NCBI GenBank assembly: GCA_016938175.1
Contig: JAFGVE010000002.1
Location: forward strand, 1 to 32,215
Direction: 5' to 3'
DNA: 32,215 nucleotides
From: Campylobacterales bacterium
Lineage (GTDB): Bacteria; Campylobacterota; Campylobacteria; Campylobacterales; Sulfurimonadaceae
The position numbers were made by a program, and so were the translations under genes. Positions 16,787 to 23,468 of the stretch are shown piece after piece. Each line of letters begins with the position of its first letter. Positions within the stretch are counted from its first letter, which is position 1. The notes beneath the pieces are model-generated. The model was not told where the DNA came from and ran no database searches. It saw only the letters and a program-made list of their open reading frames with translations.

Positions 16787-17008
16787 ATGGTAACAGTTGA
16801 GTTTTTAGGACCCATTAACAAGCCCGCTATGGAACTTGAAATAGATAATTTAAATGAACTCGCACACATTTTACAAGAGGATAAAGAGCTAAGTGACTGG
16901 TTACAAAACTGTGCAGTTGCTGTAAACAACAACTTAGTTAACTCCCTTGAAACACCCCTAAACGCAGGAGATAAAATATCACTTCTCCCTCCAGTTTGCG
17001 GTGGTTAA
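16787..17008 (+). CDS. moaD: Molybdopterin synthase small subunit (sulfur carrier)
   Basis: A 73-aa ubiquitin-fold protein ending in PPVCGG, the C-terminal Gly-Gly that is adenylated and thiocarboxylated to supply sulfur to molybdopterin synthase. A -10 box (TATAAT, 16753-16758) and GAAGG before the ATG mark the start of the moaD-moaE-moeA operon. moaE follows after 3 nt. The C-terminal type fits MoaD; ThiS also ends GG, but the moaE neighbour settles the assignment. Confidence 0.92.
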   Translation: MVTVEFLGPINKPAMELEIDNLNELAHILQEDKELSDWLQNCAVAVNNNLVNSLETPLNAGDKISLLPPVCGG

Positions 17009-17011
17009 TTA

Positions 17012-17464
17012 ATGCTCTCTATCTACAACGGTCCACTGGACGTACCTACAATTCTTGCTACCTGGTACAAAGAAGAAGCCCAAAGTAATTACGGAGCCTA
17101 TATACCTTTTATAGGAACAGTACGTAGTGAAGACAATATAGAAGGTCTTAGTTTTGATATTTACGAACCTATTTTAGAGAAGTGGTTTCAAGAGTGGGAA
17201 GCAAAAGCTAAAGAGCGTGGTGCAATTGTCAAAATGGCACACAGTCTTGGAGATGTTTTACTACATGAATCTTCATATATTGCAGCTGTATTCTCACCAA
17301 AACGTCGCGTTGCATTAGAACTAATAGATGAATTTGTTGAGGACTTCAAAGCAAGTGCTCCTATATGGAAATATGACCTTAAAGAAGGTAAACGTATCTA
17401 TGCACTCGATCGTTCTACGGCTATTCAAGGAAGTGGATTGCTTGCAAAAGGAGATGCACTATGA
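17012..17464 (+). CDS. moaE: Molybdopterin synthase catalytic subunit
   Basis: A 150-aa enzyme that converts cyclic pyranopterin monophosphate to molybdopterin with MoaD thiocarboxylate. It shows FIGTVRSED (33-41), the YEP/ W-rich middle, VFSPKRRVALE and SAPIWKYDLKEGKR, where K120 and K127 align with the catalytic lysines of E. coli MoaE (K119, K126). Start follows moaD by 3 nt and its 3' end overlaps moeA by 4 nt (ATGA). Forms a heterotetramer with MoaD in the cytosol. Confidence 0.95.
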   Translation: MLSIYNGPLDVPTILATWYKEEAQSNYGAYIPFIGTVRSEDNIEGLSFDIYEPILEKWFQEWEAKAKERGAIVKMAHSLGDVLLHESSYIAAVFSPKRRVALELIDEFVEDFKASAPIWKYDLKEGKRIYALDRSTAIQGSGLLAKGDAL

Positions 17465-18675
17465 ATCTACTCTCATATGAAGCAAGTCAAAATATGATTG
17501 ACCTTTTAGAAGTCAATAACACTAGATTTGAAAAAGTAACTTTGAGTGAGTCCCTTGGACGCATTCTTGCCCAAGATATAATCTCTGAATTTAATGATCC
17601 TCTTTTCCCTACTGCTTCTATGGATGGTTATGCGTGTAGACACGAAGACTTAGACGCTGGAATACTCAAAGTTTTAGGGGATAATCCAGCAGGAAGTGAT
17701 GAACAAAGAGAACTGGGTGCCTATGAGTGTATAAAAACATTTACTGGCTCTATGATGCCTCGTGGGGCAGATACACTTATTCAGATTGAAAATGTATCGT
17801 ATGAAGATGGCAAAATTACCATTAATGAAACTGTTCCTAAAGGTTCTTCAGTTCGTCCTATTGGAGAAGGCTATAAATCTGGTGATGTACTCATTACAAA
17901 AGGTACGAAAATAGGCTTTGCTGAAATCGGTGTAATGGCAGGACTAAACTGTGTAATGGTCAAAGTCGTCCTTCGTCCTCGTGTAGGTGTTATCGCAACG
18001 GGAAGCGAAATTTTAGACCTTGGTGAGCAGGCGGAAAACCCAGCTCAAATTAGAAGTTCAAACAACTACACTCTTGAAGCACTTTTTAAATCAGCAGGAG
18101 CACAAACTATACAGCTTGGAACTGCTCCAGATGATAAAGCTCAAATTATGCAAACATTTGAAAGTGCTTTAGAGTCTGTAGACATTCTTGTGAGTACTGG
18201 GGGTGTGAGTGTTGGCGATTATGATTTTGTCAAAGATATAGTGCCACGCTTAGGAGCCTCTGTAGTTTTCAAAGGAGTTTCGATTAAACCTGGACGCCAC
18301 ATTATGGTTGCACAAATTGGTAAAAAGTTCATCATTGCTCTCCCTGGCTTTGCTTACTCTTCGACAGTGACAGCCATTCTTTATGTTCTTCCTCTTATTG
18401 CAAAAATGCTTGGCAAGGAGTCTGGACTTAAAATAGTAGCTGCCAAACTTCAAGAGAACTTTACAAAACGTAGCCCTTTTACAGAATTTACCGCTTGTAA
18501 TGTAGTTATAGAAGACGGTGAATATTTTATAAACTTTAAAGATAAAAAAGTTGGTAGTTCGGCTATTTTAACAAATATGCTTCATAATAGTGGACTTATG
18601 ATTGCAGGAGAAGAGGATAAAGCTCTTGAGGCTGGTACCTATGTTAGTACTATCCTCTTGGATAACCTGCTTTAA
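17461..18675 (+). CDS. moeA: Molybdopterin molybdenumtransferase
   Basis: A 404-aa enzyme inserting molybdate into adenylylated molybdopterin. Typical features are SMDGYACR (near residue 55), the FTGSMMPRGADTLIQIE segment, the MPT-binding VIATGSEI and STGGVSVGDYDFVK, and KPGRHIMVAQIGKKFIIALPG. The size matches E. coli MoeA (411). It overlaps moaE by 4 nt, consistent with one operon, and overlaps the convergent rnhB stop by 4 nt. Supplies cofactor to molybdoenzymes such as nitrate or formate enzymes, none of which is encoded here. Confidence 0.94.
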   Translation: MNLLSYEASQNMIDLLEVNNTRFEKVTLSESLGRILAQDIISEFNDPLFPTASMDGYACRHEDLDAGILKVLGDNPAGSDEQRELGAYECIKTFTGSMMPRGADTLIQIENVSYEDGKITINETVPKGSSVRPIGEGYKSGDVLITKGTKIGFAEIGVMAGLNCVMVKVVLRPRVGVIATGSEILDLGEQAENPAQIRSSNNYTLEALFKSAGAQTIQLGTAPDDKAQIMQTFESALESVDILVSTGGVSVGDYDFVKDIVPRLGASVVFKGVSIKPGRHIMVAQIGKKFIIALPGFAYSSTVTAILYVLPLIAKMLGKESGLKIVAAKLQENFTKRSPFTEFTACNVVIEDGEYFINFKDKKVGSSAILTNMLHNSGLMIAGEEDKALEAGTYVSTILLDNLL

Positions 18676-19226
18676 AACAAGGTAGCCTCAAGCGCCTTAA
18701 GACGAAAACTACGGCGATGAATCGGACAATATCCATGCTCTTTTATCATCGCCACATGCTCTTTAGTTCCATACCCTTTATGTTTCTCAAATCCATACTC
18801 GGGATATTTTTTAGCATCTCGTATAATATTTCTGTCGTGTGTTACCTTAGCAAGTATTGAGGCTGCACTCACTTCTGCAACTTTTCCATCTGCTTTTACC
18901 ATAGTCTCCAAGTTATCTACACCAAAAGTTGTATTGCCATCAAAAAGATAGCGTTCTGCTTTTAAATACTCTTGTATCTCTATAAGTGCTTCACGCATAC
19001 AGTTTGAAATCCCTGATGCATCTACTCTTTCTGGGGAAATAACAACAATATGATAATTGCTTGCAGCAATTATCTGCTCATAAAGTTGCTCACGTCTCTT
19101 CTCGCTAATTTTTTTTGAATCACCAAGCCCTGTAATTGTAGTTTGTTTATCTAAAATACAACCTGCAACCACTAAATCACCAGCTATTGGACCGCGTCCT
19201 GCTTCATCTATACCGCATACAACCAT
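18672..19226 (-). CDS. rnhB: Ribonuclease HII
   Basis: A 184-aa cytosolic endonuclease that cuts RNA in RNA-DNA hybrids and removes single ribonucleotides. The catalytic motif GIDEAGRGPIAG supplies D7 and E8, with D96 (LFDGN) and D113 (KADGKV) completing the four-acid site; SAASILAKVTHDR follows. The length is typical. It starts directly after the stop codon of the ATPase gene with no spacer, so the two are coupled. Confidence 0.96.
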   Translation of the reverse strand: MVVCGIDEAGRGPIAGDLVVAGCILDKQTTITGLGDSKKISEKRREQLYEQIIAASNYHIVVISPERVDASGISNCMREALIEIQEYLKAERYLFDGNTTFGVDNLETMVKADGKVAEVSAASILAKVTHDRNIIRDAKKYPEYGFEKHKGYGTKEHVAMIKEHGYCPIHRRSFRLKALEATLF

Positions 19227-20291
19227 TTAATCTCCCAAAGCCCATATATCAAATGGCAACATCTCAACCTTTGAAAAAGGGTGTGAGATACTTCCCTCTT
19301 TATTCATCGTGACAACTACTACTTTAGTAATGGAGTGCGTAAATATAAATGCTTCTAAGGACTCCAAAGTTTTAAACAACTGTCTCTCATCAACAAAGGG
19401 CTTTGCCAAAATAATTTCCGCAGAGTTTGGAAGATAAAAATCCACTCCATCATCGTAATAACATACTACACTCGATTTTAAAAGTTCCAAAAAAACCATA
19501 TTTTCAAAAAGTCTTCCAAAGTTTTTCTCCATACTCAAGGCAGTTTTGAGTGAAGTATCACAGAGATATACTTTTTTAATGGCTTTTGTGTGGTTGTACT
19601 TCTCTAGAAGGTGTATGTAGTTTTTTTGTACTAAAGTCTCAAAAGATTTATATAACTTATCTTTTGAGACTTTTCGACTCTGCTTTAAACGTTCATAGAT
19701 TGTAAACGCTGAGAGTTTTTGCGCATTAAGCTTTGCACATAAACATAAAATATCAAATTCCATTTCATCAAGTCTACATCGCAAAAAATTTTGTATGTAA
19801 ACACTCTTTTCATCACTCGAGACCTTATGCATAAAGGCAAAACCACCAAGTTGAAAAAAATGATTTAAGGCACTAGAATCATACTTATGCTCATATGCTA
19901 AAAACTCTTCATAATCAAGTGGATAAAGTTGTAACTTTTGCAAATATGTCATATTTACAGGCAGTTCAACAGTTATAATAAGTTGCGGGACATTCACTAG
20001 TTTTATGGACTCTTTATAGTTGTCTAAAACCAAAATGTCTACTCTGTTTCTATTGCAAAATGGGGCAAGCTCACGATTTAACTCTTCTATATCTATGCGT
20101 ACATCATTGCAGTTTATATAAAGATAACTACTCTTTTTTAAACCGAGAAGATAATGTTTTACAAGCTGTGTTTTTCCACTCTTGGATATACCTATAAGTT
20201 GATATGAGCCATCATCTATAAATATTTTTCTATCAACGAACTTGTCAATATGAAGGTCGCTCTTATAAAACTCTTCAAGTAAAATTTCCAT
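19227..20291 (-). CDS. P-loop ATPase of unknown role (AAA_14/DUF4143-like)
   Basis: A 354-aa cytosolic protein. Walker A is GISKSGKT (34-41) and Walker B is VDILVLDNY (84-92), with Asn instead of the usual acid after the Asp. A winged-helix-like middle (AFTIYERLKQSRKVSKDKLYKSFE, about 195-220) and a C-terminal nuclease-like region with ENMVFLELLK follow, an arrangement like the AAA_14/DUF4143 ATPases whose members often sit near small regulatory partners. The function is unknown. It is 3 nt downstream of a WGR-like small gene and abuts rnhB. The family assignment is by general resemblance. Confidence 0.7.
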   Translation of the reverse strand: MEILLEEFYKSDLHIDKFVDRKIFIDDGSYQLIGISKSGKTQLVKHYLLGLKKSSYLYINCNDVRIDIEELNRELAPFCNRNRVDILVLDNYKESIKLVNVPQLIITVELPVNMTYLQKLQLYPLDYEEFLAYEHKYDSSALNHFFQLGGFAFMHKVSSDEKSVYIQNFLRCRLDEMEFDILCLCAKLNAQKLSAFTIYERLKQSRKVSKDKLYKSFETLVQKNYIHLLEKYNHTKAIKKVYLCDTSLKTALSMEKNFGRLFENMVFLELLKSSVVCYYDDGVDFYLPNSAEIILAKPFVDERQLFKTLESLEAFIFTHSITKVVVVTMNKEGSISHPFSKVEMLPFDIWALGD

Positions 20292-20294
20292 ACT

Positions 20295-20519
20295 TTATGA
20301 AACTTTGAGGTATCCCATCTCTTTTTTATCAACTACGATATCTAAGACTCTGTAGAGTGCTTCACGTTTTGAAGAGACATACTCTTTTATAATGTTTGTT
20401 GGTTGAAGATTTTGTTTGAGACCGTACTCTTTTTGCACTAAATAATCACCAAAGAGGGTTTGGTAGACATTTATTTTGTAATAATAGAGCCGTTCATTAG
20501 AATTTTTTAGTAGGGTCAT
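20295..20519 (-). CDS. Small WGR-like domain protein
   Basis: About 74 aa. The pattern YYYKINVYQTLFGDYLVQKEYG, then a gap, EALYRVLDIVVDKKEMGYLK looks like a compact WGR domain (aromatic-rich start, a strand pair, then an EA..........K...GY ending). WGR domains occur in PARP-type and other DNA-linked proteins, but the core W-G-R is not conserved here (KEYG instead). ATG 20519 is preferred because AGAGAG lies 7 nt before it; ATG 20534 adds five residues. It is followed after 3 nt by the ATPase, so they probably act together. Confidence 0.6.
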   Translation of the reverse strand: MTLLKNSNERLYYYKINVYQTLFGDYLVQKEYGLKQNLQPTNIIKEYVSSKREALYRVLDIVVDKKEMGYLKVS

Positions 20520-20567
20520 GCCACTCTCTTTCATCTATAATGACAGAGAGTTAGCAAGTAGCGTTCC

Positions 20568-20822
20568 TTAGTGTGTACCACACCCTCCGCCACAACATCC
20601 ACCACTACTTTGTTGAGCAACTGGAGCACCCATAGTAATTACGAAGTTGTTACCATCTTCTTGAACACTAAAACCGTGCTTACCACAAAACTTATCATTC
20701 ATGTGGTTTTTCATTTCTAAACTTTTTGTAAGTGCCTCATCTTTTGAGTCTACTGAAATATTATTACTCATTCCACTTCTTCTAAAACAACCACACTCTC
20801 TGTCTACTACTATATTAAACAT
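20568..20822 (-). CDS. Small Cys/His-rich protein with a CCGGGCGTH tail
   Basis: An 84-aa soluble protein with an excellent RBS (AGGAGA, 5 nt before the ATG). Cysteines are at ECGCF near the N-terminus, FCGKHGF in the middle, and a Gly/Cys tail CCGGGCGTH. The pattern suggests binding of a soft metal or an Fe-S/thiol role. I do not recognise a named family, though similar small proteins seem widespread in Campylobacterota. The divergent neighbour is a phosphatase-fold protein lacking its catalytic residues, and the two share a 111-bp promoter region. Confidence 0.75.
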   Translation of the reverse strand: MFNIVVDRECGCFRRSGMSNNISVDSKDEALTKSLEMKNHMNDKFCGKHGFSVQEDGNNFVITMGAPVAQQSSGGCCGGGCGTH

Positions 20823-20933
20823 ATTATCTCCTATTGATAGTTATATTTTTTGCAATCATACACTTTTCATCTTGCAAATCTCTTAATGAAAAAGAAGCTT
20901 TAGTTCGTTTAAGAATCTGCTATACTTCCAGCT

Positions 20934-21353
20934 ATGAATACGACATCACAAGAAGAAAAAAAAGTTCTTATACTTTCAAAAGAAGACAATTGCCAAAGTA
21001 TTATTGCACAAGCAGTACTTACAAAGTATCTAAGAAGCGTTACATCATATAGTGCAGGTGTAAATCTCGCAAAGCAGATAGATGCAAATGCTGTAAAACT
21101 CCTCAAAGAGAATGGTCTCTTTAATAACCAAGCTCCAACACTGCTTAGTAGCCTTGAGAATTTACATTTTGACCTTGTCATCGTTCTAGAAGAGACTCTT
21201 ATGAATAAAATACCAGATTTTCTAGAAAATGCCGACATCATATCTATAGAGTATGAAACTCCAAATCCACAAAAATTCTCTGAATACAAGACACTTCTTA
21301 AAAATATACAAATGGAAATCACACCTATAGTCCGTATGCATTTTGAAGCCTAA
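20934..21353 (+). CDS. Low-molecular-weight phosphatase/arsenate-reductase fold, catalytically degenerate
   Basis: A 139-aa protein with the LMW-PTP/ArsC fold order: strand VLILS, P-loop region, YSAGV (39-43), a helix with NAVKLLKENGL and a late PNP. In active members the P-loop is C-x5-R (CTGNSCRS) and the general acid is in a DP motif. Here the loop is SKEDNCQS, so the nucleophile is S15, the Arg is Q21, and the acid is N111. Phosphatase or arsenate reductase activity is therefore unlikely; a binding or regulatory role is inferred. A -10 box TATACT ends 7 nt before the ATG with no RBS, suggesting a leaderless transcript. Confidence 0.75.
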   Translation: MNTTSQEEKKVLILSKEDNCQSIIAQAVLTKYLRSVTSYSAGVNLAKQIDANAVKLLKENGLFNNQAPTLLSSLENLHFDLVIVLEETLMNKIPDFLENADIISIEYETPNPQKFSEYKTLLKNIQMEITPIVRMHFEA

Positions 21354-21387
21354 TATTATTTATATATTCATTCATTAAATGACAAAA

Positions 21388-21416
21388 TGATTACATGTGA
21401 AAAAATATTGTAATCA
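21388..21416. repeat. 29-bp inverted repeat upstream of the outer-membrane gene
   Basis: TGATTACA (21388-21395) and TGTAATCA (21409-21416) are perfect 8-bp inverted copies 13 bp apart, centred about 64 bp before the ATG of the barrel gene. No U-tract follows, so a terminator is less likely than a dimeric-regulator operator. Confidence 0.5.
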
Positions 21417-21465
21417 ATTAGTTAATTCTGTTGAATAAAATATATTATATTTTAAAAGGATTCAA

Positions 21466-22047
21466 ATGAAAAAAATTATTCTCAGTACTGTTTTAAGTAC
21501 TACTTTCTTAACTTCAGCGGCATTCTGCGAAGAAAAAACCAGTATGTATGTAGGATTAGACTACCAAATGCGTTCAAATTCACTAACATTCGAATCTTCT
21601 GGTATTTCTGTAAGTGAAAAAGATGACAGCAAAGCTTTTAAATTAAAATTTGGAACTAACTCATCAGAAAATGGGTGGAGATTACAAGGTTACTTAAAAC
21701 GCGAAATCTACGATATTCCTATATTTGACAATACACATGATACTCTTATAGAGTTTGGATTTGATGTAATTAAATGTTTTGAAGTAACACCTGAGTTTTC
21801 TCCATTTCTTCAAGTTGGTTTAGGGTATGGATTTATGAATGTTGATGGATATTCTCAAGACATCATAAAAGAACTCAATTTTAAATTTGGTGCTGGAATG
21901 ATGTATAAGATATCACCTGCAGTTGAATTTTTAGTTGGTGTAGATTATCAAGCTAAACAATGGCAAGATGTAGAAATCCTATACTATACAGTCTCTACTA
22001 CTGAAAAATCTACACAATACTACGCGGGTGTAAACTTCCACTTTTAA
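21466..22047 (+). CDS. Small outer-membrane beta-barrel protein
   Basis: A 193-aa protein with a signal peptide (MKKIILSTVLSTTFLTSAAF, cleavage near AFC-EE). Alternating-residue strands follow (YVGLDYQM, FKLKFGTN, WRLQGYLKR, TLIEFGFDVI, FLQVGLGYGF, FKFGAGMMYKI, FLVGVDYQAK, QYYAGVNFHF), consistent with an 8-stranded barrel. The C-terminal Phe is the usual BAM signal. AAAAGGA at 21454-21460 is the RBS. It is probably monocistronic. It resembles OmpA-N/porin-like proteins; the ligand is unknown. Confidence 0.8.
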   Translation: MKKIILSTVLSTTFLTSAAFCEEKTSMYVGLDYQMRSNSLTFESSGISVSEKDDSKAFKLKFGTNSSENGWRLQGYLKREIYDIPIFDNTHDTLIEFGFDVIKCFEVTPEFSPFLQVGLGYGFMNVDGYSQDIIKELNFKFGAGMMYKISPAVEFLVGVDYQAKQWQDVEILYYTVSTTEKSTQYYAGVNFHF

Positions 22048-22056
22048 TAGTTTTTA

Positions 22057-22080
22057 TGATAGTTCTTAAAAGAACTATCA
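22057..22080. repeat. Perfect hairpin-forming inverted repeat after the barrel gene
   Basis: TGATAGTTCT and AGAACTATCA pair over 10 bp around a TAAA loop, beginning 9 nt after the stop codon. The U-rich side is 5' and A residues follow on both strands, so it is not a textbook terminator; it may protect the mRNA 3' end or act as a weak terminator. Confidence 0.6.
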
Positions 22081-22099
22081 ATAAAAAAACCCATTTTTA

Positions 22100-22166
22100 T
22101 AATAATGATTATCAATATAATACTAATTTAAGCTTTCAAAGTGTATTATTTTAATAACAATTATCA
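22100..22166 (+). promoter_or_regulatory. Promoter flanked by two Fur-box-like sites
   Basis: Compared with the 15-bp Fur consensus TGATAATNATTATCA, 22100-22114 (TAATAATGATTATCA) has one mismatch and 22152-22166 (TAATAACAATTATCA) has two. A TATAAT -10 box at 22116-22121 lies immediately after the first, so the predicted start near 22128 falls between the two sites. A bound repressor would cover the promoter and the early transcript. Iron (Fur) is the likeliest signal; Zur or PerR family members cannot be excluded. Confidence 0.65.
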
Positions 22167-22180
22167 AAAAGGAGGTGAAA

Positions 22181-22237
22181 ATGCTCGAGAACAAAAACAA
22201 AGAAGACCTTATACGTTTTTCTGGTCAAGCTTGCTAA
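22181..22237 (+). CDS. 18-codon micro-ORF with very strong RBS, candidate Fur-regulated peptide
   Basis: AAAAAGGAGGTGA (22167-22179) is an almost complete anti-16S match placed just before ATG 22181. The ORF encodes MLENKNKEDLIRFSGQAC: charged N-terminal half, then RFSGQAC ending in the only Cys, then TAA. No membrane segment is present, and all frames are closed soon after, so it is not the visible start of a larger gene. It could be a functional micropeptide, a leader peptide, a precursor peptide, or a remnant. It resembles no peptide family I know. Expression is inferred from the signals only. Confidence 0.5.
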   Translation: MLENKNKEDLIRFSGQAC

Positions 22238-22300
22238 AAATTTTATAACTACTACATAATAACTTAAACTGCATATCTCCTAATGTGCACATATCTCTTA

Positions 22301-22332
22301 AGACTCTCTCTCCTAGAGTCTGGAGTGATTCT
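22301..22332 (+). other. Alternative hairpins downstream of the micro-ORF
   Basis: AGACTCT (22301-22307) pairs perfectly with AGAGTCT (22315-22321). The second arm can instead pair with GATTCT (22327-22332). The two folds exclude each other, as in riboregulators or attenuators, but no U-tract follows. CTCCT segments nearby (about 22277-22281 and 22310-22314) could pair with the micro-ORF Shine-Dalgarno. Function not established. Confidence 0.35.
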
Positions 22333-22345
22333 CATAAAAAATTGC

Positions 22346-22351
22346 TATAAT
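22346..22351 (+). promoter_or_regulatory. -10 box of the CvfB-like gene
   Basis: TATAAT in the context GCTATAATGTC, the same 11-mer as before kdsD, gives a start near 22358 and a leader of about 47 nt before ATG 22405. Confidence 0.5.
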
Positions 22352-22404
22352 GTCAAAACAAAAAAGATATGTGATATATTTTTACATTTTATAACGGAAA
22401 AACT

Positions 22405-23256
22405 ATGACACAAAACCCTCATTTAGAACTTGGAAAAATCAATACTCTACTTCTCGACAGACTCACTACTCCTGGTGCTTACCTTATGGCAGAAGATGGA
22501 AAAGATGTACTCTTACCTGGTCAATACCTTACGCAAACAATGCATGAAGGTGACCTTGTAGATGTTTTTTTATATACTGACTCGGAAGATAGACTTGTAG
22601 CTACAACCCTTACTCCAAAAGCAATGCTGGATGAATTTGCTCTTTTAGAAGTAGTCGATATAACAAAAATTGGTGCCTTCTTAAACTGGGGACTTTCAAA
22701 AGATCTTTTTGTTCCTAATATGTTGCAAAAATCCCCTTTTAAAATTGGTGAAAAACGTTTTATACGTGTTGTCTATGATGAGCGCACACACCGCCTTGTA
22801 GGAAGTGAAAAGTTAGGTGACTTTTTTGAAAAACATGTTGTTGGATTACATAAAAATCAAGAAGTCGACATTCTTATCATTACAAAAACCCCACTTGGTT
22901 ACAAATGTATAGTGAATGAAAAATACGAAGGTCTTATCTATCATAATGAGATATTTGAAAAAATTTCTCTTGGAGACAGTAAGCATGCATATATAAAAAC
23001 TGTACGCAAAGATGGCAATATTGATCTTACACTAAGAAAGCCAGGCAATAAAGATGCATGTGAAAGTTCAGAAAGAGTCCTAACACTACTCAAAGAAAAT
23101 AGAGGCATTATGCCTTATAACTATAAAAGTGATGCCTCACTAATTCAAAATGTATTCTCAATGAGTAAAAAAGAGTTTAAACGTTCTCTTACAAAACTTC
23201 AAGATGATGGACTTATTGAAGTAAAAGAAAGTGGTATTTATTTACGCGGTAAGTAA
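22405..23256 (+). CDS. S1-domain RNA-binding protein, CvfB/YitL family
   Basis: A 283-aa cytosolic protein. Residues 5-70 form the first S1-like OB fold (LGKINTLLLDR...GAYLM), 75-135 the second (LLEVVDITKIGAFLNWGLSKDLFVP), 145-215 the third (GLIYHNEIFEKI), and the C-terminus (about 220-283) a winged helix with MSKKEFKRSLTKLQDDGLIEV. This is the CvfB architecture; CvfB affects virulence and RNA metabolism in staphylococci, and its molecular role is not settled. Three small genes follow on the same strand at short spacing. Confidence 0.9.
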   Translation: MTQNPHLELGKINTLLLDRLTTPGAYLMAEDGKDVLLPGQYLTQTMHEGDLVDVFLYTDSEDRLVATTLTPKAMLDEFALLEVVDITKIGAFLNWGLSKDLFVPNMLQKSPFKIGEKRFIRVVYDERTHRLVGSEKLGDFFEKHVVGLHKNQEVDILIITKTPLGYKCIVNEKYEGLIYHNEIFEKISLGDSKHAYIKTVRKDGNIDLTLRKPGNKDACESSERVLTLLKENRGIMPYNYKSDASLIQNVFSMSKKEFKRSLTKLQDDGLIEVKESGIYLRGK

Positions 23257-23257
23257 T

Positions 23258-23460
23258 ATGGCAAAGAAAAAAGAGAGTATTTCATTACATAGTAAAAACA
23301 TTACATTTTCTATACAAACATACTCTATAAAGCTCTTGTATTTCATCCATCTAAAATGACATTAGATATAGAAAGTGTCGACAAACAAAATAGTGGACTC
23401 ACATCAATACCCTTTGCACATATTCCAAAAGAGATAAAAAAAATAATAAAACCAAATTAG
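23258..23460 (+). pseudogene. Small conserved-looking ORF split by a frameshift (or two coupled micro-ORFs)
   Basis: ATG 23258 starts 1 nt after the CvfB-like gene and encodes MAKKKESISLHSKNITF then stops at 23359. The overlapping frame carries ILYKALVFHPSKMTLDIES onward and ends KEIKKIIKPN with TAG at 23460. Total length (203 nt) is one base short of an open 68-codon frame, so a single insertion around the TTTT at 23306-23309 or nearby would give a 67-aa protein. Alternatively ATG 23356 overlaps the first stop as ATGA, giving coupled 33- and 34-aa ORFs. I do not recognise a function. Confidence 0.55.
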
Positions 23461-23468
23461 GATAAAAC

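Noticed and set aside
16787..17008. MoaD-like GG-ending protein as the missing ThiS for thiG
   Set aside because: It is in an operon with moaE and moeA and ends in the MoaD-type PPVCGG.
22057..22080. 10-bp hairpin after the barrel gene as an intrinsic terminator
   Set aside because: A residues, not Ts, follow the stem on both strands, so it was kept only as an inverted repeat.
22181..22237. Micro-ORF as a methanobactin-like or known RiPP precursor
   Set aside because: It has only one Cys, no core-like repeat, and no modification enzyme is encoded nearby.
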